A stretch of DNA of 35,411 bases from Marinifilum sp. D737 (GTDB lineage Bacteria > Bacteroidota > Bacteroidia > Bacteroidales > Marinifilaceae), in assembly GCF_026672275.1 (NCBI RefSeq), contig NZ_JANQCD010000042.1, positions 1 to 35,411 of the forward strand, written 5' to 3'. The first letter of the stretch is position 1, and every line of letters starts with the position of its first letter. This document shows, in pieces, positions 8,358 to 17,172 of this stretch. Both the position numbers and the translations under genes were made by a program. The notes under the pieces were generated by a model, which was given only the letters and a program-made list of their open reading frames with translations, was not told where the DNA came from and made no database searches.

Positions 8358-9896
8358 CTATTTAACCAGCATTAGTACTTGGTCGGTATCGGAGCAGCCA
8401 TTTGCCAACTGTATCAGCTTTTCTTTCTTGGCTGCAGGAGCAGTTGAATTTTTAAATTCATCAGAAGCAACTTTTTCCTTAATATCTTTTCCTAGTAATG
8501 AAACCATTATATTACCCTCTCGATTTATCATGTAAGAGCTAGGCCAAACAGAAAATCCTCCATCAATGTCGTTTTCGAGTATTGGACTGTTGTAATTGTA
8601 AGGGTCTGATTTTACGAAGTGTAATTGTTTATTTTTCTTGGAGTAAAGGGCATAAAGTAGCTTAATGCTTTTTCTTTTTCTGGAGTTAGGGCAGTAATTA
8701 TCATCCATGATTAAGCCAATAAAAATATAATTATTGCCGTCGGCCCATTGGTTTGGAACCATTTTTCCTTTAAGATCAAACTTAGAATTACTGGCATCTT
8801 GTTTGCTAACCTTATGCTTGCCCAGTTTGATTACATATTCAGGTTTTATAATATTTGGAGGAATTACTTTGAAAATGGTATCGTTATAATCCGATCTGAA
8901 ATAATAATTTCCACTTTTTTCATATTGGGTTCCATAATCAAAACCTCGAATAACACGAGCTTTAAAATTAACCAGACGTTCGAATTTGGTAAATTCGGCT
9001 AAGGTGTCTCCTTTGGTATTGAAAATTTCCAACATGTTACCCTTTCTGCTCCTTCTTGAAAAATAGGTGTTTCGGTCAGGAGTGAAAATTCCAATATACT
9101 CATATGAATTTTGAGGAGCGAATGATGACATGCCGTTTGGATAAGGAGCCTTGAATGGTTTGTTCTGGCCTCTGTTTAGGTCAACCAAAACTTTACCAGC
9201 ACCTGAAACTGCTAATGGATTTTCGGGGTCGAACTGGTACTGAGTATTGATTAAATCTTTGGAGCAATCTACCTCCATAATGTAATTTTGCCCGGAGTTA
9301 GTATTTCTGTAGTTATAATACAATTGATCTCCTCTTGACCAAACACTAGTACTTCCCCCAATATTCGCATATTCGGAATAGTACACTAAAACTTGATTTT
9401 GATCCTCTTTGTACTTTACACCACTTAGTTGGTTTTTTACAATTGTATTTTTAAACTCCCCATTTTTTGTAAACAGATGAATGCCATAAAGATTAGAGGC
9501 TACGATGTGTTTATCTGTCATGTAGTATTTGTAATTGATGTTATTTACAAAACCAGAGTCTGGCAGATTTTGCATTTTAATATATTCAATACTTTTTGCT
9601 ACATCCGAGAGTTTGAATTCTTTAATACTATCCATTCGGTTTTCAATATCAATAACAATTGGAGGATGAGAGGCATCTGTTTTTCTAACCGATTCGAATC
9701 GAAATCCTTTGGGCAATCTGGCCAAAGAGTCAGCCAATTCTTGCTCTTTTTTCAATCGCAGTTCTTCTTTTTGCGCTAAAATTTCTTCTTCACTTAAAAT
9801 TTTTTGAGCCAAATCTTTTTCATTCAACTTCAAGATTTTGTTCTTGCATGAAAAACAAATGATTAACAAGATTGATAGTAAGAGGTTAAGTTTCAT
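8358..9896 (-). CDS. predicted six-bladed beta-propeller lipoprotein within the permease operon
   Basis: 512 aa from the ATG at 9896. That start places a lipoprotein signal at the N-terminus (hydrophobic stretch ending in CFSC, lipidated Cys near residue 17). An ATG at 9923 would add nine residues and overlap the upstream stop, and is less likely. After the Cys comes a highly charged helical stretch (about 20-60, rich in E, K and Q), which could be a stalk. From about 80 to 500 there are repeating four-strand-like segments resembling the 6-bladed beta-propeller lipoproteins of Bacteroidota. No catalytic motif is visible. The gene sits between two permease genes in the same orientation (19 bp downstream of one, 95 bp upstream of the next). 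It is therefore likely co-produced and could act as a periplasmic or outer-membrane partner of the transporter. The propeller assignment rests on pattern, not a search. Confidence 0.8.
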   Translation of the reverse strand: MKLNLLLSILLIICFSCKNKILKLNEKDLAQKILSEEEILAQKEELRLKKEQELADSLARLPKGFRFESVRKTDASHPPIVIDIENRMDSIKEFKLSDVAKSIEYIKMQNLPDSGFVNNINYKYYMTDKHIVASNLYGIHLFTKNGEFKNTIVKNQLSGVKYKEDQNQVLVYYSEYANIGGSTSVWSRGDQLYYNYRNTNSGQNYIMEVDCSKDLINTQYQFDPENPLAVSGAGKVLVDLNRGQNKPFKAPYPNGMSSFAPQNSYEYIGIFTPDRNTYFSRRSRKGNMLEIFNTKGDTLAEFTKFERLVNFKARVIRGFDYGTQYEKSGNYYFRSDYNDTIFKVIPPNIIKPEYVIKLGKHKVSKQDASNSKFDLKGKMVPNQWADGNNYIFIGLIMDDNYCPNSRKRKSIKLLYALYSKKNKQLHFVKSDPYNYNSPILENDIDGGFSVWPSSYMINREGNIMVSLLGKDIKEKVASDEFKNSTAPAAKKEKLIQLANGCSDTDQVLMLVK

Positions 9897-9915
9897 AGTA
9901 TATTGTTGTTTTAAT

Positions 9916-12333
9916 TTATTCATAACGTAAGCTTTCCACCGGATTTCTCTTTGCTGCTCTCCACGACTGCCAGGAAACGGTTAGCAAGGCAATTCCCATG
10001 GCAATGATTCCTGCCAAGGCAAATATCCACCAACTGAGCTCGGTTTTATAGGCAAAATTTTGCAACCACTTATTCATAGCGTAGTATGCAACAGGACAGG
10101 CAATAAGAAATGCGATGCACACCCATTTAACAAAGCCTTTGTTTAGCATTAGAATGATTTCGTGAGTTTTGGCTCCGTTTATTTTTCTAACACCTATCTC
10201 TTTGGTGCGAACCAATGAGCTTATCCACGCCATGGTAAACAGATTGATTACACTAATTACAATTGCGAGGTAGACAAATGCATATAGCATTTTAATTAAT
10301 TGAAATTCCTTGATAAACTGACGATTGTAAAAAGATTTGAGACTTACATATTGGAATGGGTAATTTGGAAAAGTAGTCTCAACTTGTTTTTTAATGTGGG
10401 CAATCACTTCTTGTATATTGGGGTTCTTGTATTTTACAATGTAGTATCCCCACATAATTTCTTGTGTCCAGTTTATTAAAATAGTAGGCCCTGGATATTC
10501 TCGCATACCTTGGAAATTAAAATTAGAACAGATTCCCTTAATCTCAAGTTCAAAGCCTTCCGTCATACTTTCATCTTTCAATTGTAATACTTTCCCAATG
10601 GCATCTTTAGGATGATTGTATCCAAGATCAGACAAACAAGCTTCATTAATCAAGCATCCTGAATTAATGTTATTGGCATTTTTAGGGAAGTTGCTTCCTT
10701 CAAGAAGAGAAATGTCAAAATTCTTTAGGTAATTGACATCAGCTACCATAACGGATGCTTTCGCATTTTTATCTTTTCCTTTTTCTTTAAATGTGAAATT
10801 AAAGGCAAGTAATTCTCCTGGAATTTTGTCACATTGTGAAATCGCTTCTATGTTAGGATGCCTCAGAAGTTCCTGTTCAAATGTTTCGAAATTCTTGAAT
10901 CTACTGGATGATTTGCGCATGTACTTTGGAACTGTTACAGCAATTTTATTGCTTAAATTCATTCCCATATTTTTTTCTTGTAAGAACTCCAGCTGCTTAT
11001 TAATCCCCATAATACATATCAGAATAGCTATTACAATTACAAATTGACTTACCACAAATAGTTTCTGGATAGAAAATCTGGAAGTAAGAGGATTAAATTT
11101 CAATTTTAACAATTCAAGACTATTGTATCGATTAATGAGGATTCCGGTGATAATACCATTGATTAAGGTGCTTAGTAGTACCATGCATAGTAGAATAATC
11201 CAAAAGAGCAGGGGGGCTTCTGAAAAATCAAGTGTAAGCCCGTAATTTGAATATGCCAAAGGAGACAGAGCCTTGCAAATAAAAATGGCCAACACTAAAG
11301 AAAGTAAATGCAGAAGGAATGATTCCAGCAGTGATTGTGAAATTAAACTTCGACCTTTTGCTCCAACCACCTTTCTTAGTCCCCAATTGTTGGCATCTTT
11401 AATGGCTTTGGTATGTGAGAAATGAATGTAATTAAATCCAATGGCAATGAGTATTAAAAGGCCAATTGCCATTAAAACATACAAATAATCAGCACGGGTA
11501 TTTATTGCAAGTTCATCTTTTAAATGTGATTTTAGATGTATATCAGTTAAAGCTTGCAAATAGTAGGTATGTTGAATGTCCCCACCTTCAGCGAGATTCC
11601 TTTTTTTGCTCAATGCAAGTTGATTCATCTTCTTGTTGAATCCATTAATGGAAGCATTGGCTTGGAACTTTAAATAGGTATAAAAAGCAGATTCTCCCCA
11701 TGCTTCCATAGCAGGAGGAGGTAGACGCATATTGTCATGAAAAGACAATAGCATATTGGCCTTAAAGTGTGATTTTTGAGGTAAATCTTTGTATACCCCT
11801 TCTATTTCATAGCTAGCACCTGGATATTTAAATATCGTTTTACCTACCGGATTTTCATCTCCGAAATATTTCCTGGCATATGACTCCGAAAGTATTACAG
11901 TATATGGGCGCTTAAGAGCATCCGAGCGCGATCCGTAAATAAATTCAATCGAAAAGACATTTAATATGCCAGGTGAAGCATGTAAAACATTTTCATTCTT
12001 AAATACTTGTTCATTTATTTTAAATTCAAGATTACCAGGTTTGAAAAAGAAGCCTGATTCCAGAACTTCGGGAGAATTTCTTTTTAACTCGTTACCCATA
12101 GCTCTTTCGCATAAAGGCTTCGTAAGTTTAAGTTCTCCTGAAGTATAAATATTGGTTGCAATGCGATATATATTTTCAGCTTTAGGAAAGTCTCTGTCAT
12201 AACTCATTTCTTGAGAAACATGACTTGCAATAAAAACAAAGGATACAAAACCAATGCATAAAGAAATCAGCAAGAATAAACTTGATAGTAAATTCTTGCT
12301 TAATGATTTAATTGCCATTTTCAACTGATACAT
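9916..12333 (-). CDS. FtsX/MacB-type ABC transporter permease, duplicated 8-TM form (paralogue 4)
   Basis: 805 aa with the same plan as its neighbours: N-terminal TM (about 14-38), MacB-like periplasmic domain, a middle TM block (about 280-400), a TM near 425-445, a second periplasmic domain, and three C-terminal TMs ending in NPVESLRYE. The coupling motif of the second half is KEIGVRKINGAK. The corresponding first-half motif is degenerate (WGLRKVVGAK), with the acidic residue lost. Its last 121 coding bases (9936-10056) are 119/121 identical to the same part of the next gene upstream (12383-12503), although the rest of the proteins differ widely. It lies 29 bp downstream of paralogue 3. It is likely a complete transmembrane unit using the shared ATPase. 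The substrate is unknown. Confidence 0.93.
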   Translation of the reverse strand: MYQLKMAIKSLSKNLLSSLFLLISLCIGFVSFVFIASHVSQEMSYDRDFPKAENIYRIATNIYTSGELKLTKPLCERAMGNELKRNSPEVLESGFFFKPGNLEFKINEQVFKNENVLHASPGILNVFSIEFIYGSRSDALKRPYTVILSESYARKYFGDENPVGKTIFKYPGASYEIEGVYKDLPQKSHFKANMLLSFHDNMRLPPPAMEAWGESAFYTYLKFQANASINGFNKKMNQLALSKKRNLAEGGDIQHTYYLQALTDIHLKSHLKDELAINTRADYLYVLMAIGLLILIAIGFNYIHFSHTKAIKDANNWGLRKVVGAKGRSLISQSLLESFLLHLLSLVLAIFICKALSPLAYSNYGLTLDFSEAPLLFWIILLCMVLLSTLINGIITGILINRYNSLELLKLKFNPLTSRFSIQKLFVVSQFVIVIAILICIMGINKQLEFLQEKNMGMNLSNKIAVTVPKYMRKSSSRFKNFETFEQELLRHPNIEAISQCDKIPGELLAFNFTFKEKGKDKNAKASVMVADVNYLKNFDISLLEGSNFPKNANNINSGCLINEACLSDLGYNHPKDAIGKVLQLKDESMTEGFELEIKGICSNFNFQGMREYPGPTILINWTQEIMWGYYIVKYKNPNIQEVIAHIKKQVETTFPNYPFQYVSLKSFYNRQFIKEFQLIKMLYAFVYLAIVISVINLFTMAWISSLVRTKEIGVRKINGAKTHEIILMLNKGFVKWVCIAFLIACPVAYYAMNKWLQNFAYKTELSWWIFALAGIIAMGIALLTVSWQSWRAAKRNPVESLRYE

Positions 12334-12362
12334 ACTTTATGTTTTTTTTCTTAGAAAATGAA

Positions 12363-14747
12363 TTATTCGTACCTCAAACTCTCCACCGGATTTCTCTTTG
12401 CTGCTCTCCACGATTGCCAGGAAACGGTTAGCAAGGCAATTCCCATGGCAATGATTCCTGCCAAGGCAAAAATCCACCAACTGAGCTCGGTTTTATAGGC
12501 AAAGTTTTCAAGCCATTTGTTCATGGCGTACCATGCAATTGGAGATGCCAAAACAAATGCAATAATTACCCACCTTAGGAAATCCTTGTTTAGCATTTTG
12601 ATAATCTCATGAGTTTTGGCTCCATTGGTTTTGCGAATCCCAATCTCTTTGGTTCGTTGTTCCGATGAAAAGTAGGAGAGGGCACTTATACCCATGATTC
12701 CGATGATGATACCAAGAAGAGAAAAACTCAAGAGAATTTTTCTAAGTATATTTTCTGATTTGTATTGTTGACCAACTTTTTCATCCATAAAGAAATAATC
12801 CATTTCCTGGTTTGGATAGTGTTTATGCCATTCTTCCTGAATGTAATCCATTGCCGGTCTGATATTTCCGGAAGCAATTTTGATATGAGTAAACCTGGAT
12901 CTACTTCGCGACTCTCCAATTAGGAAAACATAGTCTCCGATCTGTTCATGGGCCGAATTGTAATTGAAATCTTCGACAACTCCTATAATATCATACCTTC
13001 TCTGATCTGCTTCCAAAGGAATTCCTGATCTAAAGGCATTCAGATTTTCAATGCTTTGATGTTTTTCCATCAATCTCTCGTACAAATGATTGTTGATAAT
13101 CATTCCTTCAATGGTATCTTTCGATCTGTTGATGTAATCGTGAACCAACTGAATGTCCATTGTTTGTAGAAAATCAAAGTTTGGGAACGACATTTCCGCA
13201 GTACCTTCAATTCCCAATCCATCCAATGAAATGGTTTGAGTAGGATGTCCAAAGTATTGCCTGGTAAAACCAACGGAAATAATTTGAGAATTCTTTTTTA
13301 ACTCGTTGGCAAACACTTTTGGGTCTTTAGAATAGTCCTTTTGATGGATGACTACAATATTGTCTTTTGTAAAACCAAGGGGTTTGTCTAATATGAAATT
13401 GATCTGTTTGTTTACAAGAATGGTTGATGCAATCAGGATGATTACAATTAGCATTTGAAATATCATTAAAGGTTGCAACAATTGCTTTCCCGATAAGGGG
13501 TGTAAACCTTTAATAATTTCGCTGGTAGAATGATTTTTAAGAATAAAGAACCGAACAAATAAAACAGAAATGATTCCACCAAGTGAAATGATCATTAAAA
13601 TGGACAAGTAGATTGTAGGTTCGTTATAGAAAATATCAAACTGAATTTCGTAAAACTGGCTGATAATAGGTTTTATCAACTCTATTACAAATAAGGAGAT
13701 AAAAATAGCAAACGAACAAAGCAACAATACCTCAATTAGGATCTGGTACAACAAATGCTTTTTGTGAGCTCCAATAGAGGATTTCAAACCAAACTCTTTT
13801 GTTCTTTTGAAAAGATTAACTGTGATTAAGCTGATAAAGTTTACAAGAGATACAAATAGGATCACGAAAGAAACAATAGTAAATAAGCCAATATTAATTT
13901 TGGTATTGCTCTCTTTTAATTCAAACCTGCAGTTCGATCTTAAATGAATGTCAGTCAGTTTTTGAAGACTAAATTTGTAATCTTTAGGACCTCTGGTTTG
14001 TCTAAAAGCAGACTTGTTAAAATGGGTAAGTATTTTTTCGGCAATGAAAGCAGGTGAGGTTCCTTTTTTCAGTTTTAAATAGTTGTAGACCCACTGTATT
14101 TTTCTTGTTGATAAGGAGGCATAACGTTGTTCAAGTACTCCTTTTTGCGAAAGAAGTATTTCACAGTTGAAATGAGTTTTTATAGGCGTATTTTTTATAA
14201 TCCCAACGATTTCAAATTTTCCGGGTGCTTCTCTTGATCGCAATGTTTCAGTCTCTATGTATTGACCGATTGGATTTTCATTCTTAAAATATTTTTTTGC
14301 AAAGCGCTCAGAGATAAAAGCTACATTAGGCTTCGAAATATCCTTTAAATTTCCAATCAGGCTTTCAATTCCAAACATGCTCATAAAGTTTGTGTCAACC
14401 GACAAAACATCTTTTTGAGCAACCGATTCCTCGTGTATTTTGATATTTTCCAGCTTTGCATGGGAAAACCGTGTTGCATTTTCAACTTCAGGGAATTGAC
14501 TTGCAGCTTCTTGAATAAAGCCTAAACTCCTGGCCCAGGAGCTGTTAATATGTGATGGCGTAGAAATTACCCTGTAGATATTCTGATAATCTTTAATGTG
14601 TTTGTCGTAGCTTTTTTCATTTTGCACATGAATAAACAGTACAAAAAATGAGGCGATCCCAAAGCTGAGGCCAAATATATTGGTCAATGAAAAAGCTTTG
14701 TTTTTAAGCAAGCGTAAAACGGATAATTTCAAATGATACCAAAGCAT
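12363..14747 (-). CDS. FtsX/MacB-type ABC transporter permease, duplicated 8-TM form (paralogue 3)
   Basis: 794 aa. Order: TM near 17-40, periplasmic MacB-like domain, middle TM block (about 270-410), TM near 425-445, second periplasmic domain, C-terminal TM block with KEIGIRKTNGAK and the NPVESLRYE end. The first-half coupling motif is altered to KEFGLKSSIGAH. The periplasmic regions have little visible similarity to those of the other four paralogues beyond the domain scaffold, for example the NENPIGQ-type loop before each first-domain exit. It begins 17 bp after the stop of paralogue 2. Its 3' end is nearly identical to that of paralogue 4, which suggests gene conversion or recent partial duplication. 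Confidence 0.93.
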   Translation of the reverse strand: MLWYHLKLSVLRLLKNKAFSLTNIFGLSFGIASFFVLFIHVQNEKSYDKHIKDYQNIYRVISTPSHINSSWARSLGFIQEAASQFPEVENATRFSHAKLENIKIHEESVAQKDVLSVDTNFMSMFGIESLIGNLKDISKPNVAFISERFAKKYFKNENPIGQYIETETLRSREAPGKFEIVGIIKNTPIKTHFNCEILLSQKGVLEQRYASLSTRKIQWVYNYLKLKKGTSPAFIAEKILTHFNKSAFRQTRGPKDYKFSLQKLTDIHLRSNCRFELKESNTKINIGLFTIVSFVILFVSLVNFISLITVNLFKRTKEFGLKSSIGAHKKHLLYQILIEVLLLCSFAIFISLFVIELIKPIISQFYEIQFDIFYNEPTIYLSILMIISLGGIISVLFVRFFILKNHSTSEIIKGLHPLSGKQLLQPLMIFQMLIVIILIASTILVNKQINFILDKPLGFTKDNIVVIHQKDYSKDPKVFANELKKNSQIISVGFTRQYFGHPTQTISLDGLGIEGTAEMSFPNFDFLQTMDIQLVHDYINRSKDTIEGMIINNHLYERLMEKHQSIENLNAFRSGIPLEADQRRYDIIGVVEDFNYNSAHEQIGDYVFLIGESRSRSRFTHIKIASGNIRPAMDYIQEEWHKHYPNQEMDYFFMDEKVGQQYKSENILRKILLSFSLLGIIIGIMGISALSYFSSEQRTKEIGIRKTNGAKTHEIIKMLNKDFLRWVIIAFVLASPIAWYAMNKWLENFAYKTELSWWIFALAGIIAMGIALLTVSWQSWRAAKRNPVESLRYE

Positions 14748-14764
14748 AATTTTAATTTTTAGGA

Positions 14765-17152
14765 TTATTCATATCGTATACTTTCCACCGGATTTCTCTT
14801 GGCAGCCCTCCACGATTGCCATGTAACGGTGAGTAGGGCAATCACTACAGAAATAGAACCAGACAAGGCAAAAATCCACCAGCTGAGTTCAGTTTTGAAG
14901 GCAAATTCTTGTAGCCATAGTTTCATAAGATACCAAGCAATTGGGGATGCAAGAACAAAGGCAATTAGGACTAGTTTTAAAATGTCCTGATTCAACATTT
15001 TTACGATTTCGATAGTCTTAGCTCCATTGGTTTTTCGAATACCAATTTCTTTAGTTTTTTGCTTTCCTATAAATAGGGATAATCCGAGTAAACCTAAACT
15101 TGCAATGAGAATAGCTATGAAGGCAAGCATATCTATTATTTTTGATATGCAAAGATCAGACTTGTACAATTCATTCAAGGCATTATTAGTAAATTGAGCC
15201 ATAAAGGGAGTAGTCCCATCAGTTGAATTATAAACCTTTTCAATTTGCAGAATGGTATTTTTTACATTTTTAGATGAGACTCGAATTACCATCTGTCTTA
15301 CCGAAGATGGTGACAAAATAATCATCATGGGAGGAATCTCTTTTCTTAAGGAAAACATATGAAAATTGTCTATTAATCCCAATACGGGACCAAAACTTGT
15401 TTCTTCCCCAATAATATCAGTCAACCCCAGTTGTGCAACAGCAGATTCATTTACCAATACACCAGATTGATGTTTATTTTCCTGAAAATCTTCTCCTCTT
15501 AAGATCTTAATTCCCATTGTTTTGGTGAAATCATAATTCACGAATAAGCCATGTACAGATACTTTCTCATCTGTTCGATCGACACGATCGAGATTTAAGA
15601 ATAGTTGTTGGCTTGTTGGAGGAAGCCACATTGCAGAACTTACCGATTTGATAGTAGGGATTTTTAATAGTTTTTGTTTTAAGATCTCCTTTTTTCGATC
15701 TCCTATAGGCAAATTCACTAATTCTTCCTTGGCAAATCCTAAATCTATATTAAAAGCGTAGTTAACCTGTTTTTTTATAAGTATTGTGGTAGAGGTGAGA
15801 ATTATAAAAATGATAAGTTGAAAAACAATCATTGCTTTGTGCAATGGAAATTTATGTTTTTCCTTAGATTTTAGTCCTTTTAACATGACACTTAATTGTG
15901 TCTTTTTAAATTTTACAAATGTGGCCGAAGCTGTTACTACACCAGTTGCTATGGTAAGACTTATAAGAATAGAGAATCCGATCAAAAAATCAGCATTAGC
16001 ATTCAATACATAGTCTTTATCCAATAACTCACTGGCATATGGAAGTGAGAGTTGGGCAAAAGCAATGGCAAATGGTAACGCTAGTATTGAAAGTAAACAA
16101 TAATCTAATGTAAATTGCTTAAGAATATCTTTTTGAGATGCACCATATGTTTGTCTAACTGCGATACTTTTTAACTTAGTAATGGTTTGAGCCATTGCTA
16201 AATTGAGATAATTAATACATGCAATGCTTAATATTAAAATAGCTAAAATTCCTATTACAATGAGGTTAGTAATATTTCCCTGCTCCTTTCCGCTATTAGC
16301 CAAAATGTGATTAGAGTGAAAATATACATCATATAAGGATTGAATGGACAAATCTAGTTCCTTGTACTCTTTGGAATGGGTTTTTCCTAAATTTTGTAAT
16401 TTTTCGTTTAAAACAGCAGTAGAGCCTGTTTTTCTTATCAAAAGATAATTTGTAAAACAACTGATAAGCCATTCTTTTTTAAGTTCTTCTTTATCTGTTT
16501 GATGGCCGTTGGTTATGATGCTTTTTTCTAGTTCTTCAAATGCAATTTCAGTATTCACTATTATGTCGGGACGAATGCTGTTGTTTTTTGGAATATTATC
16601 AAATACAGCAGCAACTTGCATTAATTTTTCTACACCAAAGAATTTCATTTTTATGTTTTTCCCTATGGAATTTTCATTCCCGAAATACTTTTGCGAGATA
16701 TCTGAGCTAATGTAAATTTTATTTTGGTCTTGTTTGAATCCGTCTAATTTTCCTTGTGTTATTTTAAGCCCAAAAACATTAAAAAATGATTTAGTGGTTC
16801 CAATCACATCATTTTCTTGAATGTATTCTTTATTCTTTTTAAAGGAAACATTCTTCAAATTATAAGTAAAAGTAGCATCTTCTACTTCGGAAAATTGTTC
16901 TTTGCTTAACTCACAAATTTGGTAAGGGGTGGTTCCCCAGATTTTACTATTTAATTTATCATGGTTCAGTACTCGGTAAATGTGATCTTTATTTTTAAAA
17001 TAGCTATTGTAATTAACTTCATTCAAAATATAGACAAGGATAATGGCTACGATTCCAAGTGCCAATACAAGTCCAGATATGCTAATTAATGTATTAACTT
17101 TTTCGGATCGAAATCTGCGAAGGCTTATAATAATATCTTGATATAGATTCAT
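14765..17152 (-). CDS. FtsX/MacB-type ABC transporter permease, duplicated 8-TM form (paralogue 2)
   Basis: 795 aa. It is the most divergent of the five at its C-terminus, which ends NPVESIRYE instead of SLRYE. The TM and periplasmic layout matches the others: TM about 18-42; middle block about 290-410; TM about 430-455; C-terminal block about 680-790. The second-half motif KEIGIRKTNGAK is intact. The first-half counterpart is changed to SIAVRQTYGAS, so only one half keeps the family coupling sequence. It begins 20 bp after the stop of paralogue 1, so translation is probably linked within one operon. Expected in the inner membrane with the ATPase of 19618-20310. The substrate cannot be inferred. 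Confidence 0.93.
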   Translation of the reverse strand: MNLYQDIIISLRRFRSEKVNTLISISGLVLALGIVAIILVYILNEVNYNSYFKNKDHIYRVLNHDKLNSKIWGTTPYQICELSKEQFSEVEDATFTYNLKNVSFKKNKEYIQENDVIGTTKSFFNVFGLKITQGKLDGFKQDQNKIYISSDISQKYFGNENSIGKNIKMKFFGVEKLMQVAAVFDNIPKNNSIRPDIIVNTEIAFEELEKSIITNGHQTDKEELKKEWLISCFTNYLLIRKTGSTAVLNEKLQNLGKTHSKEYKELDLSIQSLYDVYFHSNHILANSGKEQGNITNLIVIGILAILILSIACINYLNLAMAQTITKLKSIAVRQTYGASQKDILKQFTLDYCLLSILALPFAIAFAQLSLPYASELLDKDYVLNANADFLIGFSILISLTIATGVVTASATFVKFKKTQLSVMLKGLKSKEKHKFPLHKAMIVFQLIIFIILTSTTILIKKQVNYAFNIDLGFAKEELVNLPIGDRKKEILKQKLLKIPTIKSVSSAMWLPPTSQQLFLNLDRVDRTDEKVSVHGLFVNYDFTKTMGIKILRGEDFQENKHQSGVLVNESAVAQLGLTDIIGEETSFGPVLGLIDNFHMFSLRKEIPPMMIILSPSSVRQMVIRVSSKNVKNTILQIEKVYNSTDGTTPFMAQFTNNALNELYKSDLCISKIIDMLAFIAILIASLGLLGLSLFIGKQKTKEIGIRKTNGAKTIEIVKMLNQDILKLVLIAFVLASPIAWYLMKLWLQEFAFKTELSWWIFALSGSISVVIALLTVTWQSWRAAKRNPVESIRYE

Positions 17153-17172
17153 GATTCGTATTTGTTAGTAGA

